Assembly: GCF_036246005.1 (NCBI RefSeq)
Contig: NZ_CP109171.1
Coordinates: 6,808,001-6,872,000, forward strand
DNA length: 64,000 bases
From: Streptomyces sp. NBC_01723
GTDB lineage: Bacteria; Actinomycetota; Actinomycetes; Streptomycetales; Streptomycetaceae
Reading direction: 5' to 3'
Under the pieces are notes generated by a model. That model did no database searches, was not told where the DNA came from, and saw nothing but the letters and a program-made list of their open reading frames with translations. Below are positions 27,162 to 34,525 of this stretch, in pieces. Both the position numbers and the translations under genes were made by a program. Position 1 is the first letter of the stretch. Each line of letters starts with the position of its first letter.

Positions 27162-28546
27162 GCAGCGGTTCGTGTCCTGAGCTGCGTTTTCGGTAGTGGC
27201 AGCGGCGAGCGACGGCCTGGCGGTGTCTTCTCCAGGCCGACCACTTCAGTGCGTGGGTGACGGGGTCGTGGTCGGTTCGTGGGTGGGGCAGGAGAGTGTC
27301 CAGGAGTCGCCGGATTTCTGCCACGGTGAGCGGGACGAGGGCTGATCCGTTTCTGCAGCCCCCTTTGAGGCCTCGCCGGCCTGGGCGGCGAGTGCGGTCA
27401 GGACGGCGTGGGCGAGCATGGCCAGGGTGATGTGCCGGTACCAGCCGGGATGGCGGCGGACCTCGTAGTGGTCGGGGCCGCATTCGTTCTTGGCGGCCTG
27501 GAAGCACTCCTCGATCGCCCAGCGGGAGCCGGCCACTCGGGCCAGCTCGGCGATCTCGACGCCGACGGGGGCGTAGGCCAAGTAGTAGGCCACCTCTTCG
27601 GGATAGGACAGGCTGCGGCGGGCCATCACCCAGCGGTGATGGGGCGGCGGGTCGGGGTCGAAGACGAGGTTGGCGGGCAGCTCGGCCGCGGCCCGGTCGT
27701 AGACACGCGGGCCCTTCGCTCCGTCGCCGCAGGAGAGTCTCTGCCAGGCATCGGCAGGGGCGTCCTCGATGAGCTGGTCGATGCGCCAGATGCCTGCCAG
27801 GGACTTGATCTGCTGCGACTTGGGCACCGCCACCACATAGCCGACGTCGCATTGCTCGAGCAGGCGGCGGAAGTGCCAGTCCTGCCCGTAGGCCTCGTCC
27901 GCGGTGAACCACGTGGCGGGCAGACCCGCACCGAGGCACCGGCGGACGATGTCCCGGGCCAGTTCACCCTTGGTCGCAAACGCCCGCTCATCAGGGATTT
28001 GCGCCGCCCGGCAGCGGTCGCGGTCGGACGTCCAGGCTTTGGGCAGGTAGAGCTCGCGGTCCACCAGGGCCCGGCCCGAGCCGGTGGCGTAGGCGGCGAA
28101 CACCCCGATCTGGCAGTTGTCGATCTTTCCCGGAGTGCCGGTGTACTGCCGGCCCACCCCGGCCGACGTGGTGCCCTTCTTGATGAACCCGGTGTCGTCG
28201 ATGATCAACACGCCATCGGGGCCGAGACATTCGCCGACGTAGGCACGGACATCGTCGCGCAACGCGTCCGCGTCCCAGACACTGCTGTTCAGCAGCCGCT
28301 GGAAGCCGTCCGGCGTGCGGTGACCTGCCCATTCCGCGAGCTGCCAGCCGTTCTTCCGTGCCGCTCGGCCCAGCACACCGCGGACATAGTCCCGCATCCG
28401 CCACCGCAGATCCGCCCGAGCGAACCGGCCCGCCACCCGAGCGAACACCGAATCCAACTCCGCAGCCCAGCAACCGACTTCAGTCATCCCCTCCATACCA
28501 GGACAACGACAACCACCAGCTCAAGACACGAAACGCTGCTGGAGTA
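27162..28546. mobile_element. IS701-A copy 2, one terminus trimmed
   Basis: The right end (CTGCTGGAGTA at 28546, flanked by CTAA) is complete. At the other end the outermost seven bases (TACTCCA) are replaced by IS5-D sequence, the match beginning at GCAGCGGTTCG. The internal sequence is nearly identical to copy 3. Confidence 0.88.
27246..28496 (-). CDS. IS701-A transposase (416 aa, copy 2)
   Basis: Same protein as in copies 1 and 3 up to residue ~385, with IIDDTGFIKKGTTSAGVG, FTADEAYGQDWHF and [15 protein letters not shown] run of five G after AAA (A AAG GGG in frame) leads to a short tail ending PTTTPSPTH. A -1 shift at that run would give the longer, family-like C-terminus (TVAEIRRLLDTLLP, WSAWRRHRQAVARRCHYRKR). 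Confidence 0.85.
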   Translation of the reverse strand: MEGMTEVGCWAAELDSVFARVAGRFARADLRWRMRDYVRGVLGRAARKNGWQLAEWAGHRTPDGFQRLLNSSVWDADALRDDVRAYVGECLGPDGVLIIDDTGFIKKGTTSAGVGRQYTGTPGKIDNCQIGVFAAYATGSGRALVDRELYLPKAWTSDRDRCRAAQIPDERAFATKGELARDIVRRCLGAGLPATWFTADEAYGQDWHFRRLLEQCDVGYVVAVPKSQQIKSLAGIWRIDQLIEDAPADAWQRLSCGDGAKGPRVYDRAAAELPANLVFDPDPPPHHRWVMARRSLSYPEEVAYYLAYAPVGVEIAELARVAGSRWAIEECFQAAKNECGPDHYEVRRHPGWYRHITLAMLAHAVLTALAAQAGEASKGAAETDQPSSRSPWQKSGDSWTLSCPTHEPTTTPSPTH

Positions 28547-28556
28547 CTAAGCGTCT

Positions 28557-29124
28557 GAGCGGAACATCGAGTTCGGCAAGTACGAGGCCCGCGGTATCAA
28601 GGGCCATGAGGCGGTCGGCCGTCAGCTGGATGCGCTCGCCAGTTATATCGCCACCCCTGTCACCGTCTGGCGGGGCCCGTTGGCCCTGCTGCACTACCTC
28701 ACCCGCACGGGCCACGCCCGCGAAGCCGCACGCGCCGCCGGCCTCACCGTCACCGATCCACCTTGCGCGCGCCTGGCTCAAGGGCGCCCGCAGCCCTTCC
28801 AGGAAGAACCTGGTCGCGATCGAGGGGGCCCAACGCACCGTGCGGTGGCAGAACGTCGCCCACTACCTGGCCGCACGCCTTCACCGCGACGGCCGTGGCA
28901 CCCGTGTCGAGATCCATCCCCTCAACCAGTCCGGCGTCGCGCGGCTGCGCCAGCGCCCGGTGGAGTTCCGCACTCTCAGCGTGCGCCGCTGGGACCGGAT
29001 CGCCGCCGCGTGGGCGACGGGCGACGATCAGGAACTCGACACCGCCTGGGTCGACCAGGTCATCGACATCGGCTCCCAATGGGGCCAGTACGAGCACGTC
29101 ACCAACGTGGGCTTCGCGGCATGA
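28557..29124 (+). pseudogene. frameshifted gene for a helix-turn-helix-like protein
   Basis: The first part (RNIEFGKYEARGIKGHEAVG, RQLDALASYIATPVTVW, LHYLTRTGHAREAARAAGLT) is open from the IS701 junction. Near 28752 the reading moves to the next frame (RAWLKGARSPSRKNLVAIEG, AQRTVRWQNVAHYLAARLHR, FRTLSVRRWDRIAAAWATGD, then YEHVTNVGFAA and a stop). The AREAARAAGLTV...ARAWLKG part looks like a helix-turn-helix, followed by a basic region. In outline it recalls the terminal proteins (Tpg) of streptomycete linear replicons, with HTH near the N-terminus and about 180-190 residues, but I cannot show homology. The 5' end is lost to IS701-A. Confidence 0.45.
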
Positions 29125-29379
29125 GCAGAGCTGGGTCCTGAAGCAGATGCCCGGCCCCGGCCACCCCGGCAACATCCCACCTCACGCGCGCACCCCTGCG
29201 CCGCCCACTCAAGCCCGAGAGCGGCCAGATCAGCGTGCCGCTGACGGGTTGAACCGAGCTCTGCATATTCCCGTAGTACATGCAAGATGTGGGCCCCGGT
29301 GCCCCCACCTTGGCGTCCCATTCGTGAAGATTTAGTGCGAAATAGGTGGCACGTGATGCGGGCAGGTGAGAGGTAGCAA

Positions 29380-30093
29380 ATGGAGCAGAATTCCGACAGG
29401 TCCTCACGGGGTGACGGTCCATCTCTGTCAATTCCGGGCTATTCATCGGCTCATCAGGAAGGGGCGGATTCCCGGGAACCTGAGGATCGCCGGCACACAT
29501 ATGGGCCAGTTTTCGAAATTATCGACAGTTATGCGATCGGGGAATCGCAAGTGGGTAAGCCGCCTCCGTCCCATCAGGAGGCGGAACGTTTCCCTGCAGT
29601 GAAATTTTCGTTGGACGGGGGATCTCCAACCCTCGGACCCGACGCGCCTCCGATCGTTCCTGCAGATACCAGAGCGGGATTTTCGTTGGACGGGGGATCT
29701 CCAACCCTCGGACCCGACGCGCCTCCGATCGTTCCTGCAGATACCAGAGCGGGATTTTCGTTGGACGGGGGATCTCCAACCCTCGGACCCGACGCGCCTC
29801 CGATCGTTCCTGCAGATACCAGAGCCGAGCGCCCTCGCTCTGCCAGCCCACCGCACCCCCCCGGCGATATGCGATCAGCCGGCTTCGGCATGAACCCGCG
29901 GCCAGCTCCTGCTCCACCGTCACAGCCACCCACTCCACCGTCACAGCCACCCAACAGATTTGCGCAACTTGCGAATATCTTACTGCCCGCGGGTAATAGA
30001 GGAAATTCGGGGAGTAGTAGCGTACGGCAAACCCGTGGTACCGAACAGCAACATCATAAGTTGGTCAAACCTCAGGCAACTCGTAAGAGATGA
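29380..30093 (+). CDS. disordered protein with three perfect 25-residue repeats
   Basis: A 237-residue protein of no family I recognise. Residues 1-74 are polar and Ser/Gly/Glu-rich with one ordered-looking stretch (TYGPVFEIIDSYAIGESQVG). Residues 76-150 are three identical 25-residue units, each with DGGSPTLGPDAPPIVPADTR. Residues 150-200 are Pro/Ser-rich, including a doubled TPPSQPPN-type motif, then LANILLPAGNRG and a basic end (KLVKPQATRKR). There is no Sec signal or membrane segment. GAGAGG precedes the ATG by five bases. It lies between a broken HTH gene and IS debris. It could be a secreted or surface-linked protein, but nothing shows the route. Confidence 0.65.
   Translation: MEQNSDRSSRGDGPSLSIPGYSSAHQEGADSREPEDRRHTYGPVFEIIDSYAIGESQVGKPPPSHQEAERFPAVKFSLDGGSPTLGPDAPPIVPADTRAGFSLDGGSPTLGPDAPPIVPADTRAGFSLDGGSPTLGPDAPPIVPADTRAERPRSASPPHPPGDMRSAGFGMNPRPAPAPPSQPPTPPSQPPNRFAQLANILLPAGNRGNSGSSSVRQTRGTEQQHHKLVKPQATRKR
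29605..29829 (+). repeat. three tandem 75-bp repeats
   Basis: Units start at 29605, 29680 and 29755 and are identical base for base over 75 bp, diverging only in the last three bases of the third unit. They are in frame within the gene at 29380-30093. Lack of any synonymous change implies recent expansion. Confidence 0.95.
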
Positions 30094-30371
30094 GTGAGCT
30101 CTTTCAGCGTTGCCGGGTCTTCAAAATTGAGCGGTGCGGAGTTGTCCGAGGCTTGACGGCTGGTGGCGCAGCGTGTCCGTAGCCGTTGGGTGTCTCGGCA
30201 TTGCACGGCCAGGCCGCATACCAGCGGGACCACCTTGACCATCGTTTCATGATGCCGCTAGGTTATCCCGAGATAGATCGTTCTATCTCCCGGGTTCGGC
30301 GTCATTTTCCGATGTCATCCACGGCTGGCGCAGCACTGTTCGGGAGGTGCGGCCTAGTTCGTCACGCTTCT
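30094..30371. other. IS5-B end remnant and non-coding DNA
   Basis: TGAGCTCTTTCAGCGTTG at 30097-30114 is a leftover IS5-B terminus. The rest shows no gene; AT-richer stretches (30247-30310) carry no clear motif. Confidence 0.55.
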
Positions 30372-30517
30372 AAAGGCTGTTGCACAACGGCTGGTCGATC
30401 TTCCGGGTCTCCTTGCTGCGGCGTTCCAAGACGGCAGGAAGGCGGGCATATTCGGGCAGTTGACCTTGCTATCGATGATTGGATCTGAGCGAGATCGCCG
30501 TTGTGCAACACCCTTTA
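30372..30517. mobile_element. 146-bp MITE-like element
   Basis: TAAAGGCTGTTGCACAACGG at 30372 and its inverse at 30498-30517 match at 19 of 20 positions, both with TA outermost. Nothing inside encodes a transposase. The size, terminal inverted repeats and TA ends fit a miniature inverted-repeat element moved by a transposase encoded elsewhere. No element with these ends is in the window. Confidence 0.75.
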
Positions 30518-30518
30518 G

Positions 30519-32178
30519 CCTCGATCTTGCGTGACGGTCCGCCGACGGAGTCGGTGGACCGTTTTCGTGCTGTGGGCTGAGGCTGGGCAGGTTGAGGGCC
30601 CGAGTGTCGTCTCGGATGGACGCCGGGTTCCACTGCTCCGGCCGGAGGGTTCTCTCGTAGGGGCGGATGAATCCGCTGCTCATCCCGGGTTCGGCAGGAG
30701 TGCGAGCCGTTCGAGGGCGGCAGTGATGTGACTGGTCCAGGGCCAGTGCTGGGCCAGGCGGAGGATTTGCCGACGGCCGGTGGTCACGAGCTGTCCGGCC
30801 GTGGTGAACAGGCGGAGCCGCAGGCGGCGAGGTTCCCAGAGACGGGCCTTGCCGGTCAGGGCGAGCATCGGCATCCAGGCCAGCAGGTCGAGAGCGATCT
30901 GCACGATCTCCAGCCAGATCCGGTTCTGGGCCGTGCGGTGCAGAGGAAGATTCCGCAGGCCGGTGGCCCGGGCGGCCCGGATGCGGTCCTCGGCCCGGGC
31001 CCGCAGCCGGTGACGGAGCTCGAGCTCGGCGATCGGCCGGCCCGAGGTGTTGGTGGCGAAACAGGTCAGCCGCATGCCGTCCGCGTCCGTGAGCCTCAAC
31101 TGGGCCCCGGGGTGCGGTCGTTCCTTCCTGACGATCAGCCGCATGTCCTTGGGCCAGCCGTCCAGAACGTCGCCGGTGAGTTCAGCGACCCAGGCGCCGT
31201 CGCGGATCTCGCCGCCGGTCTCGATGGCCGCCGTCCAGGCCGAGGCCGGAACCTTCAGCACGTGCTGGTGGATCGCGTCGGTGATCACCATGCCGACCGA
31301 GTAGGACAGCCACCGTCCCCGCTGGGCGAGCCATGCGACGAAGTCGTGAGTGCCGCCCGCGGAGTCAGTGCGGATCAGGGTCCGGCGCCCACGCCGGTAC
31401 TTCTTCGGCAGCTGGGCCAGCGCCAGTTGGGCGGCGGTGACGTGGTCGGACGCGGTGTTCGAGCCCGCGTTTCCTGGTCTGAGCAGGGCCGCGACCGGTT
31501 CCCCCGTGCCGCCCGGTCCGTGGTCGACGAAGCCCATCAGCGGGTGATGGCCGTAGGTCCGCTTCCAGGTGGGTGCGGCGTCCTCCTTGTCCGAGTGCGC
31601 GATCACCAGCACCCCGTCGAGGTCGACGGTCACCGCCCCGCCCGCATCAGGCGCTGCCCGTCCGGCCAACCGCCAGGCACGTTGACGGACTTCAGCCCGC
31701 GCGGAACGGATGGCCCGCAGGGCCTTCTCCCCGGAGGCTGCGAGGGTGTCGATGAGGCGGGAGACCGTCGGGTCGGAGGCGACCGGCCCGAACACGGCCG
31801 GCTCGGCCCGCAGCATGCCGATATCCGCCAGGCAGTCCCCGCCCATCGCGACTGCCAGCGCGAGGTCCAGGAGGATCTTCCCGGGATCGTGGACGGCCCG
31901 CGGCTTCCGCCAGGGCGCCAGGGCTGCGGATATCGCCTGGTCAAGGCCCGTCTTGCGGACCGTCTCCAGCAGCAGGACCGCACCGGCCTGCGAGACCACC
32001 TGCCGACCGTCTCCCTGGACACGGACACGCGGGTACGACGAGATAGGCTCTCTCACCTGGAAAGTGCTCTTTTCCTTGCAGCCAACAGGACCCTCAGCAA
32101 GTCCTATCGTTGCAGGTCAAGGGCACTTTCCGTGTTTCTGATCATCTCTTGGACAGCCCACCTCGCGAAAGCGCGAGG
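30519..32178. mobile_element. IS1380-family element (about 1,660 bp)
   Basis: The transposase at 30680-32056 is flanked by imperfect inverted ends CCTCGATCTTGCGTGACGG (30519) and, inverted at 32178, CCTCGCGCTTTCGCGAGG. It lies directly beside the MITE on the left and IS5-E copy 2 on the right. Confidence 0.75.
30680..32056 (-). CDS. IS1380-family transposase (458 aa, intact)
   Basis: A full-length IS1380-type DDE transposase: GKILLDLALAVAMGGDCLAD near residue 65, AVTVDLDGVLVIAHSDKEDA with the first catalytic Asp near 145, RRGRRTLIRTDSAGGTHDFV with the second near 230, and NRIWLEIVQIALDLLAWMPM toward the C-terminus. It ends in a typical basic helix region (RQILRLAQHWPW). No frameshift is seen. 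Confidence 0.92.
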   Translation of the reverse strand: MREPISSYPRVRVQGDGRQVVSQAGAVLLLETVRKTGLDQAISAALAPWRKPRAVHDPGKILLDLALAVAMGGDCLADIGMLRAEPAVFGPVASDPTVSRLIDTLAASGEKALRAIRSARAEVRQRAWRLAGRAAPDAGGAVTVDLDGVLVIAHSDKEDAAPTWKRTYGHHPLMGFVDHGPGGTGEPVAALLRPGNAGSNTASDHVTAAQLALAQLPKKYRRGRRTLIRTDSAGGTHDFVAWLAQRGRWLSYSVGMVITDAIHQHVLKVPASAWTAAIETGGEIRDGAWVAELTGDVLDGWPKDMRLIVRKERPHPGAQLRLTDADGMRLTCFATNTSGRPIAELELRHRLRARAEDRIRAARATGLRNLPLHRTAQNRIWLEIVQIALDLLAWMPMLALTGKARLWEPRRLRLRLFTTAGQLVTTGRRQILRLAQHWPWTSHITAALERLALLPNPG

Positions 32179-32181
32179 TTA

Positions 32182-33048
32182 GACCGTGTCCTATGTGGTG
32201 AGGCGGAGGAGTCGTTTGTAGCAGCAGATGGCTGCGGCGAGGCCGAGGAATGCCAGGTAGTTGCGGGGATGGTGCTCGTAGCGGTGGTTGAGTCGGCGGT
32301 AGCCGGTCAGCCAGGACATGGTCCGCTCGATCACCCACCTGCGGCGCCCGAGTCGCTCGCTGGACTCGATGCCCTTGCGGGCGATGCGGACGCCGATGCG
32401 TTTCCCGCGGAGCCATTTCCGCAGTTCAGGTATGTCGTAGGCCTTGTCGGCGTGCAGGCGCTGGGGCTTGAAGTGACGTCCGCGGTGGGGGTCGTGTCTC
32501 GTTTGGTGGCCGAGCACCATGGGCTTCAGGGCCCGGCTGTCATGGGTGTTGGCCGCGGTGATGCCGACGACGAGGGGCAGTCCGCTCGCATCCGACAGGA
32601 CGTGCATCGTGGAACCCGCCTTACCCCGGTCCACGGGGCTCGGACCGGTGAGTTCGCCCCCCTTTTTCGCCCTGACGTGGGCGGAGTCGAGGACGGCCCG
32701 GGACAGGTCGAGCAGGCCGGCGTCGTCGAGGCGGTGCAGGATCTCCTCGTGCAGCCGGCCCCACACCCCGGCCCGCGACCAGATCAGGAACCGGCGATGC
32801 GCCGTGGACTTCGATATCCCGAAGCAGGGCGGCAGGGCCCGCCAGGCACACCCACTGACCAGGACGTAGATGATCGCGGCGAACAGCGTCTCATCAGGTG
32901 TGTCCTGCGTCCCACCACCCTGTGGCCGCACCTTCAATGGCGGGATCAGCGGCTTCGCGATCTCCCACAGCCCGTCCGGCACAATCCAACTCCACGCACC
33001 CCGCCCCATGACCAACCCAACGACCAACTGACCATGTAGGACACGGTC
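32182..33048. mobile_element. IS5-E copy 2 (867 bp)
   Basis: Inverted ends GACCGTGTCCTA... at 32182 and TAGGACACGGTC ending at 33048. Flanks are TTA and TAA. It abuts IS701-A copy 3 within four bases. It differs from copy 1 by many substitutions, so the copies are not recent. Confidence 0.88.
32191..33009 (-). CDS. IS5-E transposase, single frame (272 aa)
   Basis: It reads continuously from ATG 33009 (MGRGAWSWIVPDGLWEIAKP) through VLDSAHVRAKKGGELTGPSP, LHADKAYDIPELRKWLRGKR and RRRWVIERTMSWLTGYRRLN to a stop near the element end. The six-C/five-T run near 32660 that is shortened in copy 1 is intact, which marks copy 1 as the altered one. The longer open frame upstream of 33009 runs into IS701-A and is not part of it. 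Confidence 0.88.
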   Translation of the reverse strand: MGRGAWSWIVPDGLWEIAKPLIPPLKVRPQGGGTQDTPDETLFAAIIYVLVSGCAWRALPPCFGISKSTAHRRFLIWSRAGVWGRLHEEILHRLDDAGLLDLSRAVLDSAHVRAKKGGELTGPSPVDRGKAGSTMHVLSDASGLPLVVGITAANTHDSRALKPMVLGHQTRHDPHRGRHFKPQRLHADKAYDIPELRKWLRGKRIGVRIARKGIESSERLGRRRWVIERTMSWLTGYRRLNHRYEHHPRNYLAFLGLAAAICCYKRLLRLTT

Positions 33049-33051
33049 TAA

Positions 33052-34443
33052 TACTCCAGCAGCGGTTCGTGTTCTGAGCTGCGTTTTCGGTAGTGGCAGC
33101 GGCGGGCGACGGCCTGGCGGTGTCTTCTCCAGGCCGACCACTTCAGTGCGTGGGTGACGGGGTCGCGGTCGGCTCGTGGGTGGGGCAGGAGAGTGTCCAG
33201 GAGTCGCCGGATTTCTGCCACGGTGAGCGGGACGAGGGCTGATCCGTTTCTGCAGCCCCCTTTGAGGCCTCGCCGGCCTGGGCGGCGAGTGCGGTCAGGA
33301 CGGCGTGGGCGAGCATGGCCAGGGTGATGTGCCGGTACCAGCCGGGATGGCGGCGGACCTCGTAGTGGTCGGGGCCGCATTCGTTCTTGGCGGCCTGGAA
33401 GCACTCCTCGATCGCCCAGCGGGAGCCGGCCACTCGGGCCAGCTCGGCGATCTCGACGCCGACGGGGGCGTAGGCCAAGTAGTAGGCCACCTCTTCGGGA
33501 TAGGACAGGCTGCGGCGGGCCATCACCCAGCGGTGATGGGGCGGCGGGTCGGGGTCGAAGACGAGGTTGGCGGGCAGCTCGGCCGCGGCCCGGTCGTAGA
33601 CACGCGGGCCCTTCGCTCCGTCGCCGCAGGAGAGTCTCTGCCAGGCATCGGCAGGGGCGTCCTCGATGAGCTGGTCGATGCGCCAGATGCCTGCCAGGGA
33701 CTTGATCTGCTGCGACTTGGGCACCGCCACCACATAGCCGACGTCGCATTGCTCGAGCAGGCGGCGGAAGTGCCAGTCCTGCCCGTAGGCCTCGTCCGCG
33801 GTGAACCACGTGGCGGGCAGACCCGCACCGAGGCACCGGCGGACGATGTCCCGGGCCAGTTCACCCTTGGTCGCAAACGCCCGCTCATCAGGGATTTGCG
33901 CCGCCCGGCAGCGGTCGCGGTCGGACGTCCAGGCTTTGGGCAGGTAGAGCTCGCGGTCCACCAGGGCCCGGCCCGAGCCGGTGGCGTAGGCGGCGAACAC
34001 CCCGATCTGGCAGTTGTCGATCTTTCCCGGAGTGCCGGTGTACTGCCGGCCCACCCCGGCCGACGTGGTGCCCTTCTTGATGAACCCGGTGTCGTCGATG
34101 ATCAACACGCCATCGGGGCCGAGACATTCGCCGACGTAGGCACGGACATCGTCGCGCAACGCGTCCGCGTCCCAGACACTGCTGTTCAGCAGCCGCTGGA
34201 AGCCGTCCGGCGTGCGGTGACCTGCCCATTCCGCGAGCTGCCAGCCGTTCTTCCGTGCCGCTCGGCCCAGCACACCGCGGACATAGTCCCGCATCCGCCA
34301 CCGCAGATCCGCCCGAGCGAACCGGCCCGCCACCCGAGCGAACACCGAATCCAACTCCGCAGCCCAGCAACCGACTTCAGTCATCCCCTCCATACCAGGA
34401 CAACGACAACCACCAGCTCAAGACACGAAACGCTGCTGGAGTA
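33052..34443. mobile_element. IS701-A copy 3 (1,392 bp)
   Basis: Both termini are present: TACTCCAGCAGCGG at 33052 and CTGCTGGAGTA ending at 34443. Flanks differ (CTAA left, CTAG right). CTAA is also the outer flank of copy 2 at 28547-28550, which suggests exchange between copies. It sits at the CTAG that begins the leader of the repeat gene. Confidence 0.9.
33143..34393 (-). CDS. IS701-A transposase (416 aa, copy 3)
   Basis: Nearly identical to copy 2, with the same five-G run and short tail. The longer C-terminus follows in the -1 frame up to a stop near 33050 (HYRKRSSEHEPLLEY), using the element end as coding sequence. Confidence 0.85.
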   Translation of the reverse strand: MEGMTEVGCWAAELDSVFARVAGRFARADLRWRMRDYVRGVLGRAARKNGWQLAEWAGHRTPDGFQRLLNSSVWDADALRDDVRAYVGECLGPDGVLIIDDTGFIKKGTTSAGVGRQYTGTPGKIDNCQIGVFAAYATGSGRALVDRELYLPKAWTSDRDRCRAAQIPDERAFATKGELARDIVRRCLGAGLPATWFTADEAYGQDWHFRRLLEQCDVGYVVAVPKSQQIKSLAGIWRIDQLIEDAPADAWQRLSCGDGAKGPRVYDRAAAELPANLVFDPDPPPHHRWVMARRSLSYPEEVAYYLAYAPVGVEIAELARVAGSRWAIEECFQAAKNECGPDHYEVRRHPGWYRHITLAMLAHAVLTALAAQAGEASKGAAETDQPSSRSPWQKSGDSWTLSCPTHEPTATPSPTH

Positions 34444-34525
34444 CTAGGGCAGGCGGGTGTTGAACCGTCGGGCGGTGTGCTGCGTTGAGGGGGGTGTTGT
34501 CGGCGGTTTGCGTATGGAGGATGTC
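34444..34525 (+). promoter_or_regulatory. conserved leader of the 99-residue repeat genes
   Basis: Beginning at CTAGGGCAGGCGGG, this ~80-bp leader is shared with 24361-24442 and, inverted, with 48571-48653. It ends in GGAGGATGTCATG, the ribosome site and start. All three copies lose similarity exactly at the CTAG. It probably carries the promoter or at least the translation start; TTGAGG and TTGTCG are weak -35 candidates. Confidence 0.6.

Noticed and set aside
29605..29829. Regularly repeated 75-bp units as a possible CRISPR array
   Set aside because: The units are contiguous with no spacers, lie in frame within a gene and have no cas genes nearby.
30186..30488. A 100-codon plus-strand frame before the MITE
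   Set aside because: It runs through the MITE and has no coding features.
33010..33141. N-terminal extension of the IS5-E copy 2 transposase into IS701-A
   Set aside because: The extension is read-through of the neighbouring element; the conserved start MGRGAWSW at 33009 matches copy 1.
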